Assembly: GCA_011050235.1 (NCBI GenBank)
Contig: DRGC01000022.1
Span: 62,001-126,000, forward strand
DNA length: 64,000 nucleotides
Direction: 5' to 3'
Source: Phycisphaerae bacterium
GTDB taxonomy: Bacteria; Planctomycetota; Phycisphaerae; SM23-33
Shown: piece by piece, positions 58,962 to 64,000 of the stretch
Layout of the letters: each line of letters starts with the position of its first letter
Position numbering within the stretch: the stretch's first letter is position 1
The notes under the pieces: model-generated
The model's database searches: none
Seen by the model: the letters and a program-made list of their open reading frames with translations, nothing else
Told to the model about the DNA's origin: nothing
Translations under genes and position numbers: made by a program

Positions 58962-59366
58962 ATGAGCGACATCCCAAAAGTCCTCATCGCCGACGATGAG
59001 CAGACCTGCATCGACTTCGTGCGGGCGTCTTTGTCCGACATGCCGTGCGAAGTTCTGGAAGCATTCGACGGGCAGCAGGCCCTCGACGTCGCTCGCAAAC
59101 ACCACCCGCAATTGATCATTCTCGATATTCAGATGCCGGAGCGCAGCGGCTTCGACGTGTTCGTGGAACTCAAGAAGGACGAGGCCCTGGCGTCCGTTCC
59201 CGTCATCATGATGACCGCGCTTGGCGAACGGTTGGGCCTGCAGTTCGATGAAAAAGAAATGGGCGAGTACATGGGCACCGAGCCGGAAGCCTACATCGAC
59301 AAGCCCGTCGACGGGGCCTCTCTGAAGGAAACCGTTGCCCGACTGCTCGAACAGGCCCAGGCTTGA
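58962..59366 (+). CDS. Stand-alone response regulator receiver protein
   Basis: 134 residues from ATG 58962 (GGAAGGA 7 bp upstream). VLIADDEQ provides the acidic pocket, LIILDIQMPERSG the phospho-accepting Asp, PVIMMTAL the Thr/Ser, and IDKPVDG the Lys. There is no output domain. It ends the hydrogenase cluster 20 bp after the protease gene and before a terminator, so it may report on or control the cluster through an unlinked histidine kinase or protein partner. A regulatory link to hydrogenase is inferred only from position. Confidence 0.82.
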   Translation: MSDIPKVLIADDEQTCIDFVRASLSDMPCEVLEAFDGQQALDVARKHHPQLIILDIQMPERSGFDVFVELKKDEALASVPVIMMTALGERLGLQFDEKEMGEYMGTEPEAYIDKPVDGASLKETVARLLEQAQA

Positions 59367-59395
59367 ACTCAAGCACTCGCCACGAGCGCAGAAGA

Positions 59396-59432
59396 AAAGC
59401 CGGCCGCAACACGCAGTCGCAGCCGGCTTTCC
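59396..59432 (+). terminator. Terminator of the hydrogenase cluster
   Basis: AAAGCCGG (59396-59403) and CCGGCTTT (59423-59430) form an 8-bp stem, extended by the following C-G and T-A pairs, with a 19-base loop and flanking T/A tracts on both sides. It could act in both directions. It starts 29 bp after the response-regulator stop at 59366. The same hairpin also precedes copy C at 43063. Confidence 0.6.
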
Positions 59433-59444
59433 TTGGCTTCGACC

Positions 59445-59493
59445 ACGCGCGAGAGGATTCGGACCTGTAACCTTCGGCTCTCTAGACGCGCGC
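59445..59493 (-). other. tRNA-Arg-like remnant lacking the D arm
   Basis: On the minus strand the 49 bp start with an acceptor-like GCGCGCG and end with CGCGCGT, which pair over 7 bp with one G-U. Between them lies an anticodon-loop-like part, a short variable region and a T arm of 5 bp with the seven-base loop TCCGAAT. Copy C at 43105-43168 has CTACGGA as its loop, which would be an ACG anticodon (Arg). The 5' anticodon strand and the D arm are absent, so this is not a working tRNA gene. Confidence 0.55.
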
Positions 59494-59687
59494 CTGGAAG
59501 CGCGGTAATTCCATATCTGACATGCAGTTATGAGTTTGTGCGATCAATGCAGGGCTGCAGAACGCGGCAAAATGAGGCAATTTTCGACACGTCGGTAGGC
59601 TCAGGACAAGCCGGTTGATGCCCGGGCTCGTCCCGCGTCACAGGCAAGCTCGATCACTTCACTGAAGGCGTCGGCAGCCGATGCATC

Positions 59688-61220
59688 TCAGCCACCAAGT
59701 GACGCTTGTCCGGCGGCAACGCCGTTGGTGGTTGCGAGATCCCAGGCGTCGAGGGAGTGGATGGTGGTGGGGCCGCCTCGGCTGAAAACATGCACGCCGA
59801 CGGCGTCGGCGCGGGTGGGGTAGATGCGCTGGGTGATGCACTGGCGGCCGTTCGCGTAGACCTCCAGGATCGACTTGTCGATGAAGATGCGAAGGTGTAG
59901 TTTCTCGCCTTCCTTGAGATCAAACGGGGCCTGCTGGATGCGCACGTCCTCCTGCCAACCGGCCAACATCATCTTGTAGCCATAGAAAACATTACCGCTG
60001 AGGCTGGCGTGGTCGGCGTCGACCGAGAGCGTACCTTCCGTGGGGTCAAAGATGATGCCCGTTCGCTCCTGGCGGTCTTCGCTGACCCGCACCCACAGGC
60101 CGAACTGGCCCCGCTCGGGGGCCGTCGCCTCGACCGACAGCTCCATCACGTCGCCGTTGATGCCCGCCACCGCGCGCTCCTGGCCGTCGTCGACCACAAG
60201 GTCGGTCTTCCCGCGATAGTTGCTGCGGAGCTGCTCAAACTCAGCCGGCGGGTTGATTAGCAGTTGGCCGTCGGCGTCCAGGGCCAACACGCGCGGCATG
60301 GTCATCACGCCGATCGCCTCTGACCAGAAGTCTTCGCCACGGCGTTGGTCGATGACCCACGCCCAGAAGATCCGGCGGCCCCGGTCGTCGAGCAAGCTTT
60401 CGGGAGCGAAGCATGACCCGCCGGGGAAGTTCATGCGGTGGTGCTCCTCAGGAACGAACGTGCCGTTGTCGTATCGCCCCAGGTAGTACCGCGCCCCGCG
60501 CGGGTGGCTGATGCACGAGAGCATGTAGCGGTCGCCGATGGGGAAGAAGTCCGGACACGCGCAGTCTTCTTCTTCGCCGGTCCAGTGCGGGTTGGGCGCG
60601 TAGAACTGGCGGAGGTACTCCCAGTTGACCATGTCCAGCGAGCGGAACAGGTACAGCGTGTCGCGAATGTCGTGCGGCTTGACCTTGGCGCCCAGAGCGA
60701 CGTAGGCGGTGTCGCCCTCGACCCATGGGTGCGGGTCGAACACGTTGTAGACCCCCCAGCCGGGGCCTCCCTCGACGGGCTCGGCTATCACCGGGTTGTG
60801 GGGGCTCTTGGTCCAGACGATCAGATCGTCATCCTCGCTCGTGGCGATGCACGTGCCGCAACCACAACCGTGGTAGATGAGGGTCGGCACGCCGTCGGGG
60901 CTGATGCATGCCCCGCCGGAGAAGATGCCGACTTCCGGGTCGCCCTCAGCCGCAGCCAGCGCCGTCGGGTGAAACGTCCAGTGCAGCAGGTCGGTGCTGG
61001 AGGCATGCCCCCAGCAGTGCCCACCATGGGGCAGCCCCGGGTCCTGGAAGATGTAGAACAGGTGGTACTTGCCCTTCCAAAAGATCGCCCCGTTGGGATC
61101 GAACGGCATGGCCACCCCTTCGGGGGCGATGAAGTGATAATGCGGCGCCTGCGCGTCGCTGGCGACACGCTCGGCTACGATGGCGCGCTTGGTGTCGGCG
61201 TCGGCCTGGTGTGCTTGCAT
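59688..61220 (-). CDS. Glycoside hydrolase family 32-like enzyme with altered catalytic region
   Basis: 510 residues from ATG 61220 (AAGGAAGAGG upstream); the frame is open a further 9 residues. N-terminal five-bladed propeller with MPFDPNGAIFWKGKYHLFY (about 38-56): DPNG supplies the nucleophile Asp. YNVFDPHPW stands where FRDP is expected. DCACPDFF (about 212-219) replaces the ECPD motif, so the general acid/base Glu appears to be Ala. A C-terminal beta-sandwich (about 380-505) with IFIDKSILEVYANG is intact. GH32 enzymes cleave beta-fructosides. It may have another substrate or another acid residue. No signal peptide. Confidence 0.8.
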   Translation of the reverse strand: MQAHQADADTKRAIVAERVASDAQAPHYHFIAPEGVAMPFDPNGAIFWKGKYHLFYIFQDPGLPHGGHCWGHASSTDLLHWTFHPTALAAAEGDPEVGIFSGGACISPDGVPTLIYHGCGCGTCIATSEDDDLIVWTKSPHNPVIAEPVEGGPGWGVYNVFDPHPWVEGDTAYVALGAKVKPHDIRDTLYLFRSLDMVNWEYLRQFYAPNPHWTGEEEDCACPDFFPIGDRYMLSCISHPRGARYYLGRYDNGTFVPEEHHRMNFPGGSCFAPESLLDDRGRRIFWAWVIDQRRGEDFWSEAIGVMTMPRVLALDADGQLLINPPAEFEQLRSNYRGKTDLVVDDGQERAVAGINGDVMELSVEATAPERGQFGLWVRVSEDRQERTGIIFDPTEGTLSVDADHASLSGNVFYGYKMMLAGWQEDVRIQQAPFDLKEGEKLHLRIFIDKSILEVYANGRQCITQRIYPTRADAVGVHVFSRGGPTTIHSLDAWDLATTNGVAAGQASLGG

Positions 61221-61703
61221 GCCTCTTCCTTCGTCCCCCAGATCCAATTGACCGCTAGGACTTGAAGTGTAGTCTGCATTCGGCCGTCCGTCTACTGGCC
61301 CTCGTTGGAATGACCCTTCTATGCGTCCATGACGAGGAGATGTGTGGCCGTCGAGAACACGCTCTTCCGGCGCCCTGATGCGGCGTCCGTCTTGAGCTCA
61401 ACGAAGTGGGCCTTACGTCGATCCTTGGCAAACAGGACGCCCCGACAAGCCACTTCCGGCCGCGATCTCATCGGTCAATGCGTGCGAAAGGTGTTCCACT
61501 TGGCCGTATCAAGGCCTCTCGTGACGCAAGAGGCGCAGAGGTATGCAGCCGACCGCACACCAGACATTGAGGATTGATCCTGCCCTGCGCATAGGTGCAG
61601 GGCAAGCTGTTTTTCCTTCATTTTCGGTGTTTCCGCGTTTACCTTCTCTCTGGAGGCCAGTGGCGTGCGGCCGTTCGTTGATGCTGATACGCGCGGAGCC
61701 GAT
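61221..61703. other. 483-bp intergenic region with one hairpin
   Basis: Divergent space between the GH32-like gene and the URO-D-family gene. GCCCTGC (61582-61588) and GCAGGGC (61597-61603) form a 7-bp stem with TTTTT just downstream at 61610. It may be a terminator or attenuator on the plus strand. An 82-codon frame at 61329-61577 has no ribosome site or family features. The promoters of both genes are presumed here but not recognised. Confidence 0.45.
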
Positions 61704-62870
61704 ATGCAGAAGAACACACAATCGACCACAGGCCAGACGTCCGACCTGCAGCGTTTCCTGGCCTGCATGGAATATGAGTCCTCTGACCGGCGCCCCAACC
61801 ACGAGCTGGGCGTGTGGGGGCAGACTCGTGAGCGTTGGGAGCAGGAGGCCGGGGAATCGGTCAAGGACTTCACATGGGACTGGTTTGCCGGTGAGGAAGA
61901 TCTCGGGCTGGATCGCCGGGAGTACATCGACGTCAATTACGGTTTCATTCCTCCTATTGAGTATGAAGTGCTCGAGGAGACAGACGAGTATGTCTTCGCC
62001 CGCATTCCCACCGGGGCCATCACCAAGGCTCTGAAGGCGGGCACGAGCTACGGCACGCGCTGGTGCATGGATCAGTACCTGGAGTTTCCCGTCAAAGAGC
62101 CTGAGGACTTCGCGGCCGTCAAATCCCGGTTGGCCGCATCTGCGCCGGGGCGCTGCCCGGAGCACCTCGACAGCCGGCTGGCGGAGTGGGAAAGGCGGAC
62201 CTGTCCTCTCGTTCTTGGCCGAAACTGCGCGGCCAATGGTTTTTACTGGCGCGCACGTGAGTTCATGGGAACGGAGAACCTGTCACTTGCGTGGTACGAC
62301 CAGCCCAAGCTGATGCATGAGATCATGGAGTTCTTCGCCGACTTCATCATCGAGACCAGCCGGCCGATCCTGAAAAGGATACAGGTGGACTGCTTCGTCC
62401 TGAACGAAGACATGGCCATGAAGGGCGGCCCGCTCCTTGGGCCCGAGACATTCCGCACGTTCATCTTCCCGCACCTCAAGAGACTCATCGAGTTCTTCCG
62501 TTCCCACGGCACCAAATACATCGCCGTCGATAGCGACGGCGATCCGACGCCGCTGATCCCCCTGCTGCTCGATGCGGGGGTGGACACGATCTGGCCCATT
62601 GAACGCGCCTCGGAGATCAGCCCCCAGCGGTGGCGAAAGCAGTTCGGCCGCTCACTTCGCCTGTCGGGCGGGGTTGATAAGCGTGTGCTCTCACGCGGAA
62701 AGGATGCAATCCGGTCGCACCTCCGGGAGCTCATTCCCCTCATCGAAGAAGGCGGTTTCATTCCGACAGTCGATCATACCGTTCCGCCGGACGTTTCATG
62801 GGATGCGTTTCGATACTACCTGGACATGAAGCGGGCATTGCTCAGCGGGGATTTTGAAGCCCTGGCGTGA
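61704..62870 (+). CDS. Uroporphyrinogen decarboxylase (URO-D) family protein
   Basis: 388 residues from ATG 61704 (GGAG 5 bp upstream). A GTG at 61665 with GGAGG 8 bp upstream is an alternative and would add 13 residues. The family fold is suggested by LQRFLACMEYESSDRRPNHE, FFADFIIETSRPILKRIQVD, LNEDMAMKGGPLLGPETFR (about 247-265), YIAVDSDGDPTPLIPLLLDAG and PTVDHTVPPDVSWD (about 350-363). It lacks the uroporphyrinogen-binding FxGxPxT/D hallmark of HemE, so it belongs with the methyltransferase-like URO-D relatives common in anaerobes. The substrate is unknown. Confidence 0.78.
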   Translation: MQKNTQSTTGQTSDLQRFLACMEYESSDRRPNHELGVWGQTRERWEQEAGESVKDFTWDWFAGEEDLGLDRREYIDVNYGFIPPIEYEVLEETDEYVFARIPTGAITKALKAGTSYGTRWCMDQYLEFPVKEPEDFAAVKSRLAASAPGRCPEHLDSRLAEWERRTCPLVLGRNCAANGFYWRAREFMGTENLSLAWYDQPKLMHEIMEFFADFIIETSRPILKRIQVDCFVLNEDMAMKGGPLLGPETFRTFIFPHLKRLIEFFRSHGTKYIAVDSDGDPTPLIPLLLDAGVDTIWPIERASEISPQRWRKQFGRSLRLSGGVDKRVLSRGKDAIRSHLRELIPLIEEGGFIPTVDHTVPPDVSWDAFRYYLDMKRALLSGDFEALA

Positions 62871-63004
62871 ACGCACAGACTGCGTTGCTGAAAATGGCCA
62901 CCATCATCTCCCGGGTCATGTCGCCGTGACGCCAGAAGGCCGTTTGCGTACAATGCCCTCAGCGTAAGTCCTGGCAGCCGCCGCCTGCGATAGGATGCTG
63001 CTGC

Positions 63005-64000
63005 ATGAACGAACAGGTCACAAGCCAAGCCGAGAGCGCCGATGGGATCTATTCTCGCGCAGCAGAGGGCGCCTATACAATTCCGCCCGAGCTCAAGAGA
63101 ATCAGAAAGACAAGGACGTCCAGCAATCTGAGCTGGATCGTCAACCCCGAGGCCGTCGGCCTGGACCTCGATAACTGGCAATCCGATCCATCCCGGATCA
63201 TCTATCATGGCGGCAAGTACCACATGTGGATGATCGATATGGATCGCACGCGCTGCGCCGAAGCGCGAGAGTGGAGCGATCCCCATTTCTTCGAAACACC
63301 TGAAGGTCGCGACTTCAGGCCCGATTCGTCCCGGATCCTGTACTTGAGTTCCCAAGACACGCACCATTGGACGGCCCACGGCCATCTCCCGCTCGGCCCC
63401 GAAGGCTCGTGCTATGACCTGGTGTTGGAACAGGTCAACGTCGTGTTCCACGAAGGGAAGTTCTACCTGTTCACCGAGGTGTGGACGACCAATGTCGAGA
63501 AATACGGATATCGGCCGGTCGGCATCGCCTGCCTGATGGCCGATTCGCCCGAGGGGCCTTGGACGAAGCCGCCGGGAGTGGACGTGTTGATCACACCCGA
63601 ACATGACGGCGAAAGTTGGGACAGCAACCGGGTCTTGAATCCGAGGCACGTGCAGCTCAACGGCAAATGGTTGATGTACTACAAAGGGGGCAAGGACGGG
63701 CCCACCCAGAACGGTCTGGCCATTGCCGATACCATCACCGGGCCGTACCGGAAGATCGACGGCAACCCGATCATGATCGGGCACGGGCATTTCTGCTGGC
63801 GGTACAAGCACGGGATGCTCATGATCCCGAACTACGACTTCGACGAAGACGCACGGTGGATTCACTGGTCCGAAGACGGCATCCATTTTGCGCCGATCCA
63901 GAAGAGCCCCGACGTGTTTCTGTTCGGCTCGCTCTACGTTCCCTACGACCCCATGTTCGGCGAGCCGCAAACCGCCGGACCCACGACCGAGTTCTGGGGA
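63005..64000 (+). CDS. GH43/GH117-like glycosidase (3' end outside window)
   Basis: 332 codons from ATG 63005 (TAGGA upstream) run off the right edge. The N-terminus NPEAVGLDLDNWQSDPSRII and KYHMWMIDMDR is a five-bladed propeller start with an Asp in SDPS (residues about 61-64). VLEQVNVVFHEGKFYLFTEVW and NPRHVQLNGKWLMYYKGGKDG contain Glu residues at spacings like GH43/GH117. GH117 enzymes release anhydro-galactose from agar oligosaccharides; GH43 enzymes act on arabinose/xylose linkages. Which one applies cannot be settled here. It lies 134 bp after the URO-D-family gene. Confidence 0.72.
   Translation, partial: MNEQVTSQAESADGIYSRAAEGAYTIPPELKRIRKTRTSSNLSWIVNPEAVGLDLDNWQSDPSRIIYHGGKYHMWMIDMDRTRCAEAREWSDPHFFETPEGRDFRPDSSRILYLSSQDTHHWTAHGHLPLGPEGSCYDLVLEQVNVVFHEGKFYLFTEVWTTNVEKYGYRPVGIACLMADSPEGPWTKPPGVDVLITPEHDGESWDSNRVLNPRHVQLNGKWLMYYKGGKDGPTQNGLAIADTITGPYRKIDGNPIMIGHGHFCWRYKHGMLMIPNYDFDEDARWIHWSEDGIHFAPIQKSPDVFLFGSLYVPYDPMFGEPQTAGPTTEFWG

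Larger units (their letters stand above)
59394..59612 (+). repeat. Dispersed repeat family 1, copy D (with terminator hairpin and tRNA-like module)
   Basis: 59396-59430 is the AAAGCCGG...CCGGCTTT hairpin. 59445-59493, read on the minus strand, is GCGCGCGTCTAGAGA, GCCGA, AGGTT, ACAGG, TCCGAAT, CCTCT, CGCGCGT. About 59548-59612 carries AACGCGGCAAAATGAGGC, TCGACACGTCGG and the GGACAAGC end. Order and orientation match copies B and C. Confidence 0.75.

Noticed and set aside
61329-61577. 82-codon frame in the GH32/URO-D spacer
   Set aside because: No ribosome site, Arg/Thr-rich composition, no recognisable fold.

Overview
The window looks like a piece of a high-GC planctomycete chromosome, most likely Phycisphaerae-like. 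The evidence is three intact secreted proteins with PEP-CTERM tails, a DUF1570 protein, a DUF4347/cadherin giant with an LEPR-like start (FESLEVRRLLSA), several HEAT/LRR/TPR lipoproteins and many glycoside hydrolases. This is inferred from protein families only. I see no rRNA, CRISPR array, complete tRNA, phage gene or transposase.

Region by region. 1-3659 (minus strand): argG, argH and a truncated phosphodiesterase, with palindromic repeats between argG and argH. 3862-8791 (plus): a catabolic-looking set of MDR dehydrogenase, ThuA-like protein, and the two halves of a Tm-1-type protein (UPF0261 and TIM-barrel) as adjacent genes, followed by a methyltransferase. 9495-30207: accessory genes, namely PEP-CTERM proteins, HEAT and LRR proteins, GH4 and GH38 glycosidases, a THUMP-type rRNA methyltransferase, DUF1570, PHP, cupin and sugar-isomerase-like proteins. 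This part also holds small orphan gene tails. 30208-42624: a haem-motif/PD40/TPR lipoprotein, a large HEAT protein, a degenerate HD-GYP protein and the 1368-residue cadherin protein.

44417-59366 is the most notable region: a compact co-directional cluster of 19 genes. It begins with a diaphorase module resembling sulfhydrogenase beta and gamma subunits, then a molybdopterin-oxidoreductase-like protein and a four-cluster ferredoxin. Next come a group 4 [NiFe] hydrogenase core (NuoH-, B-, C- and D-like, with both Ni-binding CxxC pairs kept), a complete Mrp antiporter set (A to G equivalents), a NuoI-like ferredoxin, a maturation protease and a receiver-only response regulator. I infer a membrane complex that exchanges electrons between NAD(P)H or ferredoxin and protons/H2 while moving Na+ or H+.

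The right end (59688-64000) has a GH32-like enzyme lacking the usual catalytic Glu, a uroporphyrinogen-decarboxylase-family protein and a truncated GH43/GH117-like enzyme.

Across the right two thirds there are two dispersed non-coding repeat families. One contains what reads as a D-arm-less remnant of a tRNA-Arg gene. The intergenic spaces also hold duplicated 3' ends of neighbouring genes, suggesting ongoing local recombination or gene decay.
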